This document shows, piece by piece, positions 48,301 to 60,977 of a DNA stretch of 64,000 bases; position 1 is the stretch's first letter, and each line of letters starts with the position of its first letter. Source of the DNA: Fratercula arctica (Eukaryota > Chordata > Aves > Charadriiformes > Alcidae); contig CANTUZ010000002.1 in the NCBI GenBank assembly GCA_947846985.1, positions 62,773,249 to 62,837,248 of the forward strand, in the 5' to 3' direction. The notes beneath the pieces are model-generated. The model was not told where the DNA came from. It saw only the letters and a program-made list of their open reading frames with translations, and searched no databases. Position numbers and translations under genes: made by a program.

Positions 48301-51300
48301 AGCTCATAAACTTCTGCTGTTCAATAGCAAAATTGTATTTTCACCCTTGCATTTTATTAAGTTATGATAGAAATGCCTTCTACTTGACTACGCCTCTCCA
48401 GATCTTTGTTGCTACAGGCTGCTATAAGATTTGTCAGCTGTTCTAGTTCTATGCTGATCCATTTTGTAGAAATGAACCATCGAATGAATTATACCTTGCT
48501 TAAACTTTATTTATATCTGCTGATGACTAAAGCACAAAGCATCTAATATTCAGATTAAATTTAAAGAAATAGGTCCATCACATAACAGAAAGAAGAAAAA
48601 GAATAAGGAATTTCAGTTTTCAGAAAGCTTTTGATGTGCACACAGTATTCAGAGTCAATGTTTAGCAAGCATGCATCCTAATTTAGAAGGATTTTTGCCA
48701 AGAAGAATATCTTTAGTCCATGGGTAATGGTAGAATATGCCACTGAAGGTGAAGGAATCATGGAATGGCTGAACCTAGCCTCTTCCAGGTTTGATTGGCT
48801 TTTTTTTTTTAAGGCCTACCATTTTAGATTAATGGCAGACATAACTGAGGAAGGAGTTACGCTAGCTCTCTTGTTGAACTCTGAATGTCTTAATTCTTAC
48901 CTGTAAGACCTGTGAAGTCTTATGCCACCTCACCATTGGAATAAGTCACATACAATTATAATTTACCTTGTTACAGGGAAAATATCCAGGGACATTCACT
49001 TTGGGACTTGTAATATAAATCCAGATAACATAATGAGAACTATGCATGTATAACAAAGGAACCTGTCTGATCAAGTAGCTTTGGAAGAGTTATGTAGTAG
49101 GAAATAGCTGGTGGTTTGGAATGAACTGAGGAACCAAAGGAAGAGCTACTTAAAAAGATGGTTTTCAAACATATCAGAAATAGTAGGTTTGCCAAGGAGA
49201 AACTAATGTGGGCTACAAAATGTTGACACTCAGCACAAATGTATTAATCTGTGCTATGTCTGCATGTACCCTCTACAAAGATTAAAAAAATAAAAGTGGC
49301 TGTGAGTAAGGTCCACAATACATTTCTGGGAAAAATCAGCACAATTGGACCATACTATAATTCTGGATGGGAGATATAACAAAAAACCTTTCTCTTTTCC
49401 TAATTTGAACCTAAGTTAAGGCTAGCACTGTGCATTGGCTCTGTCAGCTGCTGTCAAAGAGCAGAGAAACCACTGGAGCTGTAGGAAAAGAACGGCAGCT
49501 CACCGTGCCTGTCAAATGTTTTCTGAAGAAGCAAACCAGAGAGCTCCTGATGTCTCCAAGCTTTTTCCTAGTTAATTTAGGCATGCAAAGCTAACAAAAA
49601 GCATCATCAAGACAAGAAGTGGAAGAGCAATCCTTGAGATGGGAAGGCTGTGACAGAACAGTGTTCAGCATCTTGTCCTGCCATGGATTCCAATGTGGCC
49701 CCAAGCAAATCATTCAGACCACATCTGTCCCAATTTCCCATCTACAAAATTTAGACAACACCTCTTCTGTGCTTCATAAGGTGGTTGGGGAATGAATCTC
49801 TTCACATGTCTAATACTCCTAAGCATGTAAATATCATAAGCTGTAGGGTACCTCCATGCTCTTGATGACTTGAAAGATTTGAGATTTTAGTTTTGCTTCA
49901 AAGGGACACATGACTTGTCTGTAAGTTGTCAAGTAATTGATCTGAGTGTTTTGAAAAACAGGCCCTAAGAGCACAACTGCAAGTCCATTTTCTGGTCATA
50001 TGCATATGTTATACATGCTATTGTGTATCCATTCCCTTGTTTTGGCAAAATGACAAAGCAAATGAAAAAGAACTACTTAACTTTGTGTCTAGCACTTTTA
50101 AGTGTACAATATACCAAAAGTCTTCATTAGGCAAACAACAAAGGCTCTCTGAAAACTAGCTACATCCTGAGTGTAAAGTGGCAACCAAACAGACAGTAGA
50201 CCTGACACAGAATTTCTCGATTAAAGCAGTTTACCTGCAGCAACCAAGACAAATCTTTGTCCCAGCACAATTGTCATAAGGTGCTTAATGCTCATGCAAG
50301 GTAAACATGACCTTAATTTGTCATCAGGCATTAACTGACACATTATCCATCCTGTTCTTTCAACTTGCACATGCAACTTTCATTAGTGAATGACTGGATT
50401 TATACGCATATGTCATGAATGGTCTCTTCCATATTGCAAAATCTTAGTTACATTGCAAAAGCCTGCTTCTGTACAGCATTTAGTATCTACTCAAATTATA
50501 CGAAGCAAATTCAAGTTTTCACAGGTATTCAAATCAGTCTTCAAAACCTTGAAGCCATTCTTCTTAAGGAATCCAGCCATTTCCAGCTTACTGTTTGCCC
50601 TCTTTCTTCAGCCTTATTTAATAAAGCTCTGATGCACAAAACCTATCAGTATATTGATATAGCACCTGAAAATGCTTCCAGACTGATTTATGGAATGAAA
50701 AGAACTGTTATTTTATGAGCACGGAAATGGAAGAGACTACTGTCCCTACAAAGGGAGTGTTGTAAAGTAACATATACACTTGTAAGGAAAAGCTATAAAC
50801 TCTGCTCCTATTTTCCACTTGCTCTCAGTGAAGAGCAACAAAAACTCCAGCTGGTCATTGCAGAGCTTTTTTTCCTTTTGAAAATGCTGCCATACAAGTG
50901 CTTGTAGAATCTGAAGAGCCACAGGCTTTTTGCACCTATGGGCATTCATAGGAGAAGGGGAATTAGATAACATCTGTTTCATGGTCTGCACAGATTTTTC
51001 TCTTTCCGATGGATACTACTATGCACACAAGAGAAACAGTTAAACAATTTTCATGCAGCTGGATGGATGGATTTTTTCATGTTATTCCATGTCATCCTGG
51101 CATCCTACCCAATTGCTATTCTGACATGACAAAGCAGATGCCCCAAGTTTCATATGCGATGAAACCTTTTTTAGCAGCTGTGAATCAAATGCTTACAAGA
51201 AAAGTAAGTCTATTAAGTGCCTCCAGGTTATTTTCAAATTAAGACATTCAAATAAAATGGTTTCAATATTGTCAATCTTTGCATGAATAATTGTTTGATT

Positions 51301-54127
51301 TCAATACAGGGTGAAAGTATTTCCCCATGCATTCAAGAACATGCTAGGAAGGGAGAATTATCCTGAAAAAAAAAGATTTAAAAATATCAATAACTGCTGC
51401 CTCTTCCCAAAATACAATATTCTATCTAGAGCTAGAATCTAGGTGGGGGAAAAAAAAAAAAAGTAGGGGGAAAATGCTGTCCCAAGTTCATTGCATTGCC
51501 CAGATTTACTACTTCTAGTCTAACATCACACACTGCCCACCTGCAGTCATTTCTGTCCAGCTGTGTAGGTTTTCATCAGACAGTGGTATGTCCTCTCGTA
51601 AACACCAACACTGCAGTCCAGCAACTTCTAATCTGTTTGTTTTGAACTTCTTTGGGCAGGAAGGAAAACACCAGCAACTACTGAAGCAGTTCATCAGCAG
51701 GAATGATTTGAAACCTTCCTGTCAATCAGTCAGCGGAGAGACATGTGCTAGCTCTTGCAGAGACAAGCTTGTTCACCGTTTGTGCAAAAGCACATTAAGT
51801 GAAAAAGATACAATTTGACTTAATATGGAAAAATTTGGTTTCAACAGCAGTCAGTAGCTACTTACCAGCACTGAATTTCAGAAGCATACATTTGCACTAC
51901 ATAGACAAAATCTTCTCTTTGAAAATGCGTGTTGAAAAGTACTGTCAATGAACACAGGAAATACAGTGTTGAATGAGAGTAAAAGTAAATCTCCTTGATG
52001 GAAGAAGTCAAGCAGACTTTTTCCTCAGAAGTTAATAATACCTTGGTTGCTAGAGATGCCAAAGTGGGCATTAAAAAAAAATCATATTAATTGCATTCTA
52101 ATTTTCTAAGATCTGCTGCTATTTCAATGTAAGAACATATAAGCATGGGAAAAGAACTTACAATTGCATATATTCATCTACATATGCACAAAGATGTGGA
52201 AGAGAAAGGTTGTTTATAAGAGACAGAGAGGTGGAATATATTCTTGTTTTTTCAAGTTGCTGACCTAAGAAATCAGCTTGACTTGGAATAAAGTGTATAT
52301 CCTTTATTACATTGGTCAGTGTTGTATTTGACAAATGTTATGTAAGAATAGGAATACATGATGCACACGATCAGATAAAGACGATAACCTTATGTTGACT
52401 ACAGACTGTAAAAGATGGGTATTTTTTTCAAAGAAGGCCTAGAGATCTGATGAACTTTGTGTTACAAATGGGAAAAAAAATATGTCCACAGTCTAGAGAA
52501 TTGCAAAACAAATTTTAATGATATTCACTTCAGCACTGATGAGTGAGACTTTTTTTAGGATTTGGTATTGCAAATGGTCCACAAAAGAAAACAGGAATTT
52601 CATATGTGGAAATACATTGGGATGGAATACAATTGAAATATTGGCCCTATAGTTTAACAAAAGGAGGGAGAGAATGTTGTTACTTGGGCTACAGAAGATG
52701 CCACTGATTATTTTTGTTGCCATATGTTTAGGATGATGATATGACTAACTCTGGAGTCACAACTGACTTCTATAATCCCTCCCAAAGGATAATAAAATTT
52801 AATTGCACCCTACATCATTATATAAGGAGCAAGATAGCATTTCTGTGCCTGTTTGTTTACTTCTTCTAGTTGCTTATGGGTTCCTCCGGTTCTTGTAAGT
52901 ACACTGCAGTAGTAACTAACAGAAACTATTGCATCCTTGGTATAATCCAAGTTTTTAAGACTTCCCAGAAGTCACATGGGCCACAGATGACAACTTAAAT
53001 TATTAGCTAAATTATTTGGGTTTACTCCATTAAATGCAACTACAAAATTAAAATTAATCAGAGGGTAAAAAATATTTTTATTTTATTTTTTACCATAATG
53101 TAGTAAGTAAAACTTCTGGCTTTTTAAAATAGTTTTTCATTTATTCTTTTTCTCATTGTTTCTTCAGAGTGAGCAGATTCATTTTGTAATCTACTCAAGA
53201 TAGGGAAATTTCAGTCATGGATTAACTGGTTTTAGTGGTGTGATACAGGCATTGCTGGGTGAAGTGTTTCATTTGTTATTATTCTGGCAGTCAAAATAGA
53301 TGATTGTAATGTTCCATTTCAGTTAAAAACATATGCATTTATTTCTGGGCATCTTAAGCTGTGTTGTTTGCTACAGATTTTTGGGGTATTGATCTTCAGC
53401 CTTGCTGACTATTAATGCACCCTATAATGGTGGTAATTAGGGCAATAAGCTCTTGGAGACCTCAGAGATCATAATGAAAAATTATATATTTTTTAGCTTT
53501 GTTTTGTTGATCCTTGTTAGTCATTACAGTATCTACAAGATTTCATTTATCATCATAAAACAGTGGCAATATGTTGAAAATATTGCCATATCATTTATAT
53601 TCAACTTAAAAAAAAAAAGTCACTGATTAAAGATTTCCCAAAACATGTCATGTGTTTTCCACCTCAGAAATTTTGAGTGGAAATTTGATAGGTTTGTTGC
53701 ATGTTTTCAGGATTTCCTGGCATCCAGACAGACCTATTCCTTTGACTAAGCTACAGCCCAGGTCTTGAAAACCTGACAACATCCTCTATGCATGTGCAGA
53801 CCAACTGTGCCATGGACTTAATGTGAACATGATGACTACCTGTGTAATGCCCGTGGAATAGATCTGGTGCTTTTCAGAATCATCAGTCTGACTATAAAGA
53901 GCATATGGGCACACGCTTGTCCAGAACATCCCAGGTAGAAGTATGGTAAGGCCTAGTCGAACCTAATTTTGCTGGTAAAGCTACCAATGTCTCTGCTTAT
54001 AGAGGAAAACTTCTGTGTTCCATGGAAAATGCCAGAGATTTTGTGCCACAAAGTGTAGAGGAAGGAGATCTGGAGAATGTCTGTGTGTTTACTCTTTGCA
54101 TTCCTAAGCTTCCAAGAGCTGCATGTT
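45361..54127. other. Long AT-rich unique stretch
   Basis: Nearly 9 kb without a recognisable repeat family or gene. It holds few open frames over 80 codons and none with a motif. TGATCGATCA, a 10-bp palindrome, lies near 46580, and an A13 run lies at about 51450. Confidence 0.45.
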
Positions 54128-55920
54128 CACAGAATCACAGAATCAACACCCCTGCTCAAACAGGGCCACCTAGAGCAAGTTGGCCATGAATGAGTCCAGA
54201 CAGCTTTTGAATATCTCCAAGGATGGAGACTCCACAACCTCTCTGGTGAAACTGCCGGCTCTCAGTCACCCTCACAGTAATAAAGTGTTTCCTGATGTTC
54301 AGATGGAACCTCCTGTGTTTCAGTTTGTGCCTGTTGCCTCTGGTCCTGTCACTGGGCATCACTGAAAAAAGCCTGGCTCCATCTTTTTTGAACCTTCCCT
54401 TCAGGTATTTATATACATTAATAAGATTCCCCCCTGAGCTTTCTCTTGTCTAGGCTAAACAATCCCAGCTTGCTCAGCCTAATTTAGTCCAAGATACCAT
54501 TAGCCTTTTTTGCAGCAAGGGCACATTGCTGGCCCATGGTCAACTTGGTGCCCACCAGAACCACCAGATCCTTTTCTTCTGAGCTGCTTTCCAGCTGAGT
54601 GGCCCCCAGCGTATATTCATGCACAGGGTTGTTCCTCTCATCAGCAGGACTCTGCACTTCTTTTTGAACTTCGTCGGGTTCCTGTCAACCCATTTCTTCG
54701 GCCTGTCAAGGTCTTTGACCCTTTGGTTAATCTGCCTCTCCTTCCAGTTTTCTGTCATCTGCAAACTTGCTGAGGGCAACTCTGCCCCACCATCCAGATC
54801 GTTAATGAAGATGTTAAACAGGACTGGACCCAGTACAGGCCCTTGGGGTACACTGCTAGCTACTGGCCTCCAACTAGAGTTTTTGCCACTGATCATCACC
54901 CTCCAGGCCATTCAGCCAGTTCGTAATCCACCTCACTGTCTGCTCATCCAGCCCCCTACCTGAACAGCTTGTTTATGAGTATCTTATGGGAGACAGTGTC
55001 AAAGACCCTACTGAAGTCCAGGCAGACTCTATCTACTGCTCTTGCCTCATCTACCAGGTCAGTTATTTCATTGTAGAAACCATGCTGACTACTCCTGCTG
55101 ATTTTCTTGTCCTTCATGCGCCTGGAAATGGTTTCCAGGATTAGCTGCTCCATCACCTTTCCAGGGATCATGGTGACGGTGAGAGGCCTGTAGTTACCCG
55201 GGTCCTCCTTCTTGCCCTTCTTGAAGATAGGAGTGATATTTGCTTTCCTCAACTCTTCATTCACCTCGCCCACCCACCATGATCAAAGATTATCAAAAGT
55301 GGCCTCACAATCACATCTGCCAGCTCCCTCAGCACTTATGGGTGCATCCCATCAGGGCCCATGGACTTATGTATGTCCATTTTGTTTAAGTGTTCTCTGA
55401 CCTGATCCTCTTCCACCGAGGGTACATCTTCCTTCCTCCAGCCTTTTCCCCTGCTCTCTAAGACTTCAGATTCCTGAAGGCCAGTCATGCTAGTAAAGAC
55501 TGAGGCAAAGGTAGTGTACAGTACCTCAGCTTTTCCCATGTCCTGTGTAACTGTGTCCCCCATTCTGTTGCCTACGTATTTCCAGAAGTCCTTCTACTTG
55601 TCTTTGACATCCCTGGCCAGATTCAATTCCTTTGGGACTATAGCTTTCCCAACCTCATCCCTGGATGCTCAGACAATGTCTCTGCATTTCAGTCATGGAT
55701 TACAATTACCTCCTGGGTTACCCTTGCTTACTTCCACCCTCTGTATGCTTCCTCTTCACCTTTCAGTACGGCCAGGAGCTCCTTGTTCCTCCATGCAGGC
55801 CTCCTGGCATTTTTGTCTAACTTTCTGTCCATTGGGATGGACCACTTGAGCTTCGTGGAGATGATCCCTGAATATTAACTAGCTTTTTTGGGCCTCTCTT
55901 CCCTCCAGGGCATCACACAC
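54128..55920 (-). mobile_element. CR1 LINE, 5'-truncated with internal deletions, antisense (~1.8 kb)
   Basis: This is the longest CR1 copy here. Tail octamers (CACAGAATCACAGAATCA) sit at 54128. The 'ggttggaagggacctctggagatcatctagtcc' block is missing, because the text jumps to ACACCCCTGCTCAAACAGGG; about 45 bases are lost. A second deletion follows near 54482, where GCTTGCTCAGCCTAATTTAG skips the interval that the 20.6-kb copy retains (about 20965-21140). The element then runs through the reverse transcriptase to GAATATTAACTAGC and GGCCTCTCTTCCCTCCAGGG, known from longer avian CR1s. The 5' boundary is about 55920; weak similarity may reach 56040. Confidence 0.95.
54540..55563 (-). pseudogene. 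CR1 ORF2 reverse transcriptase remnant, central domain
   Basis: Three minus-strand frames give the order expected of CR1 reverse transcriptase. The first (55563-55336) ends with HKSMGPDGMHP, from the segment preceding the fingers. The second (55273-54956) holds ITPIFKKGKKEDPGNYRPL and then VCLDFSRVFDTVSHKIL, whose Asp belongs to catalytic motif A. The third (54911-54540) holds [19 protein letters not shown] (motif B region). The FADD catalytic box is encoded at 54754-54765 but in a different frame from the preceding motif, so a frameshift separates them. Stops lie between the first two frames. The enzyme is dead and the endonuclease is absent. Together with the 20.6-kb remnant it samples most of the CR1 polymerase. 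Confidence 0.93.
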
Positions 55921-57602
55921 TTTCCCCTCACCAGCAGAATTGAGGAGAAAACCAGCTGGGCCTCCATGCCCTTGACTACTGCTCTACAGAGCTCTGTAGT
56001 CACTCTTGATAGTGTCCCGGTTTCCCCTTCAGCTTGGTGACAAAGGTGGAAAGAACGGAAAATAAAAGTCATTTTCAGTTTTACCATAGCTCTGGAGAAA
56101 AGCTGGTATCTCCTCTGAGCTACAGCTGTTAGAGATAGATGCTCAAAACTGACCTGAAGTAGTGTGCATTAAAGCTTCTGCCAGAGATCATGAATGTGAA
56201 TTATTTTCTTTCTAAATCATTTTTACACTTTTGAGTTTCCAAACTGTTCTTCCATTCCAAGGACATTGCAAAAGCCAACACACAGTAATTCTCTGAATGG
56301 TGTCAAAATAAGTCCAGTATCGTATTACAATGTGACACGCTGTATCCTTTCCTATGTCCCTAGAAGTCCTTACAGAGAAAGATGTGCAGTAGTCCTGCCT
56401 CAGGCAGGTCCATGTGGCGAGAGCATGCACGCGTAGACAGTGAATGTGAGGCCCCAGTGAAATCAATGTATCCTCCTGAGGGTCTCCAGTTTCAGAAAAT
56501 TGGACTTCAATACTGAACCCTGAAGGAATGGCTCTGTGTTTGAATAGCTAGGGCAATGCTCTTCATTATATAAAAAGACAGAGGAAATCTCCCCAGTGAT
56601 AAAATGCATTAAAATGATTAACAAATACAGAAATATTGTAGTTACTTGCACGTTCAAATCTTGCATAGTTTATCCAATCTTACAAAAAAAATACAGACGG
56701 AGAATAAAATTCCCCTAGGTGCTGATCTTAGGGGGATGTAAGAATGTGCTTAATTAAGCACTATGAGTAGCTCATCGTGCATTAAAATGAAGTATATGTT
56801 TAAGACTTTGCATTACGACATCCTGGGGCAGAGGACCATTCTCCCTCAAATGATCCAGAGAGGTTAGAGGGAATGGGGAAGAAAATGAACTGTGCATTTT
56901 CCCCTTACTTTGTAATCACATTTGTGCATTGGTTTTTGTTGGAATTAGATACTGTATGAAATAACAGAGGAGACGGTAAATTGACAATAAAAATGTATGT
57001 CTCCAAAACTGATGGAGTAAAAGGGGTATGATATCACTGGCAAGTCAGTCTTATTGCATACAAGCAGACAGAATGCAAACATTACAAAGACAAGAAACTT
57101 TCTCCTACCAGGAAGTGCTGTCTGGCTGCCTCTCCTCTTAACACTATTGATTATGCTCCCCAAAGGTCATAAATTACTGGAAGAGTTATTTTTAAGAATA
57201 TTTGCTGAGCCTGACCTGTCAAGAGAGGTTAATCTAATGACTTTCCTAGCTCCAGTCTGCAGTAGTCTAAAGCTGGATTTCTTCTCAACTGCTGTTAAAA
57301 GCTCCCGTGTCTTCCAGGTTCATCCCAACTTGTTATTAAAAAATATAAATGAGTCAGATGACAAAGTGGATAAAGCCTTTTGCACAGAGGCCAGAACAAG
57401 GAGACTGAGCATCCGCATCTGCAAAGAGAGAGTGGCTGTCTCACACTAGGAAAGCCGTGCATTTCTTTGCATGGGGCAGGTCTCCACAAAATAAATAAAT
57501 AAATTAATTGAAATAACAACAAAGGGCACTCAAATGTTTGCTTTCACCCAGAGGTCTATTTTTTAACAAATATCTCTAGGGAAAAACCTGTATTGAGGAA
57601 AA
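55921..57602. other. Unique non-coding stretch
   Basis: Past the CR1 boundary I recognise nothing. Opposite-strand frames near 57054-57522 overlap each other and lack motifs. Confidence 0.45.
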
Positions 57603-57621
57603 GGGTCGGGAACAGGGGGGG
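57603..57621 (+). other. G-quadruplex-capable motif
   Basis: GGGTCGGGAACAGGGGGGG contains four G-triplets with loops of two, four and one base, so it satisfies the usual G3+N1-7 definition. A run of ten G follows at 57786-57795. No promoter or gene is seen nearby, so a role is unsupported. Confidence 0.6.
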
Positions 57622-59028
57622 AGGAGGATCCTCTTACAGTCATATGGGAGTGATTTGGTGTTCTTTTTTCTCCTGTCATTTTAATTTTTTGACATTTCAA
57701 ATGTACATAAATGGTGGGAAATGGAACTCATATTGTTTCATTATCTAAACTTTTACATAGAAAGTATGAAAGGGAAGGCAGTGGCGGGGGGGGGGAGGAA
57801 AAGAATAGCAAAAATATTGAGAGAGAAAGAGGTTTTTTGCTCTTGGCCATTTTGGTACAAACAGGCAATACTCCCCTAACTAATGGCTTTAACTGATGTG
57901 CATAATTTTTTAATTATGACAGCACTTAGTACTTCACAAAGAAAACATGAGATTTATAAAGGAGGGAGAAGGGATAAAGTGAATCTTTCACAGAAGGAAT
58001 TAGCAGAGATGTGGACTAATGCTAGATCCGGATGCAATATTTACTCTAGAGACACAAAAAAGGAAAATATCCAGGAAAACTACCTTGCCACACTAGCTTC
58101 CTCTGTGTTCAGACCTGCTGTCACATCAGAAATGTCCTGTCAACATGATTATAACCATACCAAAGGCATGGCTTTAGTGAGTGCTAGACGCAGCATAGGA
58201 ATCTTTAAATGCATTTCCCTGGTCCAATTCTGTAAGAATCACAGACATCAGTAAATGGTGTGCTGGAATTCACAAAATAGAAAAGTACAACTTTAAAGGC
58301 TGCATGAGTGCTGCTCAGTTCTATTTGCACTTTGATTTTTTTTCTTTCGTACTTGGAGGCAGCTCAGATTAATTTTACTGCAGTTGAAAATCATGCAAAT
58401 ATAGTTTAGAAAGAGGCATTTAATTCTTTATTGCTCTTGCACACAACACAAATAGCACCTCCAGTACTAACACTGCTAAGTGTTTTTAGTGTTATTCCAC
58501 TATACAGTACATCACAATGTTAATTTTCCACATTACTTTATTCCTTCTCTAGCCCATATTTTACAACAGAGAAAACAAACTGCTTGTAATTACACTGCAT
58601 GCCAGGACAAATTAAGTAAACACGCATTTTTAATGCTTTTGGCTGTTAGGGTGAGAAACAAAGGGCTCTGGTTAAGGTCAATATTAGAGTTATGCAATTG
58701 CTCTGGGATACAAAAGACAAATGCCAGTGATTGAACATTGGTGAAATGGAAACTGTCCATTCTGTGCAGTGTTTCTGAACTCCTGAAAATAATACGCTGT
58801 GCTGAGATGAGGTCAGCTCTCTATTTTCATTTTCTTTCAGACTAACACTAATACCAATAATAAATAATAATAATAAACTAATGGGAAAATCTATTGTGTC
58901 ATTAGTGAGGCGATAAATCAGCAAAAAGTAAATGAGAGAACTGAAGATCAGCCTTGTGTTGTATTTGCTAATGTTACCATCTCGGTACTAGTGGGTGATG
59001 CTGATAAAGGTTAACAGCAACTATAGGG
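57622..59028. other. Unique non-coding stretch
   Basis: It includes a G10 run (57786-57795) and a 123-codon ATG frame (57883-58254) whose product I do not recognise and whose start context is poor (C at -3). A small AATAATAATAAT patch lies near 58860. Confidence 0.45.
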
Positions 59029-59088
59029 GAAACCTAATTTTGCTCTCACTGATATTGGTGTAAATCTGACTTCAGTGGAATTATACCT
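59029..59088. repeat. Relic of an old near-palindromic amniote repeat
   Basis: AATTTTGCTCTCACTGATAT, then TGGTGTAAATCTGACTTCAG and TGGAATTATACC follow the remembered pattern 'gggccaaattctgctctcagttacaccagtgtaaatctgg...gacttcagtggagtta'. It belongs with the copies at 27898 and 60098. The family name is not known to me. Confidence 0.55.
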
Positions 59089-60097
59089 CTCTAACTAGAA
59101 AGCAGACAGTGACCTGATGATTATATTGTTTGGTCATGGACAATGAGGAGGTTTACGTCTTTGTGCCTTTAATGGTATGGATTAGGCCAGAGGCGCAACA
59201 TTCAGAGGCAGATGAAACCTCACAGGAAAGGGTACTGAGACCCATCATCTTTACTCAGCCAGCTACAGACACTGGGCTGCTGGCTTACGTGCATCTCTAC
59301 TTTAGTGATAAATTCATCTTTCTCAGAGAACAAGGAATATATTTCTTAGACCGTGCCTTTGCTAGCAAAGACGCTTAGTACAAGAAGAGCTAGGATAAAG
59401 AACAAAAAATAATCCACACAACATTTTTCACAGGGAGAAGATCATGGAAAGAAATAATACTAAGAGAGAGATAACAGACAATTCCCTAGAGGGTGACACC
59501 AGCCCATGTGGTGATGGATGCATGTTCAGAACATGGAAAGGAAAAAAGTCTCCAGCCAAATTTCAAGAAAGAAGTCAGGGATAACTCCTTAAGAAATGGA
59601 GAGGTGGAATTAAGAAAACCAAGAACTTTTCTGGCTGTACCTCTGATTTGTGACTGATGTAGCTAAATGGGATGCTGAGGGCCAGCCAGTCTCTCAGTGT
59701 GAGCAGACATTTGTGAATGCTCAGGCTATCGTTTACATTTCCAACCCTTGGTAGGTGAAAACATTTCCCCTCCCTGTAATATCATCTACAGCTGAAGTCT
59801 CTTCTTTCCATCAGAACAGGGACTGTTCATTACTTGAGCACCAGCAGCCCACACAGGAGTGACGCGGGAAGAGGCAGGCCTTGGCGGTCACCTGGCCTTG
59901 CCCTGCCTCAGCATTGCCCAGCATAGTCACCAGTCTCGAGGAGGAGCTCTGGCAGACGAGCACCTAGAGTGGTCCTCCACCTCAAGGCAGGGCTCTGCCC
60001 CTGCCAGGACCTAATGGAGGGGGTAAACCACTTCCAACACTAGGCAGCTACAAGCTTTGTGGTGTGTGGGACTGTATAGGCGGAGGCAATAAATTAT
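59089..60097. other. Unique non-coding stretch, GC-richer near 59850-60010
   Basis: No gene is recognised. The GC-rich part contains several CTGCC/GGCAG words but no open frame of interest and few CpGs. Confidence 0.45.
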
Positions 60098-60140
60098 GGA
60101 CCAGATCCAGCTCCCAGTCAAATCCAGAAGTGAACTGGTA
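60098..60140. repeat. Relic of an old near-palindromic amniote repeat
   Basis: GGACCAGATCCAGCTCCCAG, then TCAAATCCAGAAGTGAACTG, matches 'gggccagatcctgctctcagttacactggtgtaaatccagagtaactcc' with an internal deletion. Same inferred family as at 59029. Confidence 0.5.
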
Positions 60141-60866
60141 CAGGACTAGTACAGGCTTACAGTAGGGATAATGTTCTGAAATATTTATTTCTATCCTCTC
60201 AGTTATATCTCTCTCCCAACTTCCCACCTCACCTTAAGCCTCACTCCATGGCGTTGATCCACGTGAACTAAAGAAGGTGGGGTAAATACCTCAAGAGTAA
60301 CAGAAGAAGGAAAAGGGATTTAAAGTGACAGAAATAAAGCTAGTATGAGATCAAGGTGTGGAAAAGAGATGACTGAAAAGAGATTCAGTAAGAAAGCTTC
60401 ATCTTGGCAGAGGCTGTTGAGGAGTGGTACAAAAAATGACACCATTTGAGCCCTAATCTTGTCTATGGCTCATACTGCTGTGAAGTGCAGAAAAAAGCTT
60501 ATTATGCCCCTCCAGAACATTAGGAGGTATACCCAATGAAACAAGGGGCAGCATTCTATTTTGCAGGAGTTCACTGCTCTATATTGTGTAGTTACTACAA
60601 TACTTTATAAATACATACAACATCACTAAATAGTTCTGCTTAATCTATGTGAATCACTTCACTTACTGCTAAAATACAGCTTCCTTTGCTTATATCCAAG
60701 CAAGTGAAAATGCTCACTCACCATGATGCAGTTTGCAATGTTACAAGTGAGTTTACTTCCAAGAAAGAATCTTGAGTTTGCTACCCGCATCTCAGGGTCC
60801 AATATGTTTTATCGGCTAATGGAGTTACCATGCCGTGCATTCCTACTGTAATTTATTTCTAAATAA
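60141..60866. other. Unique non-coding stretch
   Basis: No family, RNA gene or exon is recognised. Confidence 0.45.
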
Positions 60867-60977
60867 AATATCTTTTTTTTTTTCTTTCTGCAGGCTAGCT
60901 TATTAGCTGCTTGCTTTGCCATAACGGTCATATGCAGCCATGCCTGTATATTTTATTCTTCAAAAACCTTTTACTGA
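60867..60977 (+). other. Strong splice-acceptor-like site plus short open frame
   Basis: A long pyrimidine tract (TATC, T-run, CTTTCTGCAG) ends with AG at 60892-60893 and is followed by G, a near-ideal acceptor. In phase 0 the sequence from 60894 is open for 27 codons to a TGA at 60975-60977. The peptide is hydrophobic and Ala/Cys-rich at first (ASLLAACFAITVIC), compatible with a short membrane segment at a C-terminus. No AATAAA signal was seen immediately downstream. Pyrimidine tracts ending in CAG are frequent in AT-rich DNA, so this is a weak candidate terminal exon. Confidence 0.15.

Noticed and set aside
48755..48785. CR1-tail-like words (GGAATCATGGAATGGCTG)
   Set aside because: The following sequence does not continue into CR1; the match is too short to call.
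54619..54963. 114-codon plus-strand frame
   Set aside because: Opposite strand of the CR1 reverse transcriptase remnant.
57883..58254. 123-codon ATG frame with a protein-like middle
   Set aside because: Poor start context and no recognised motif; length is within chance for this much DNA.
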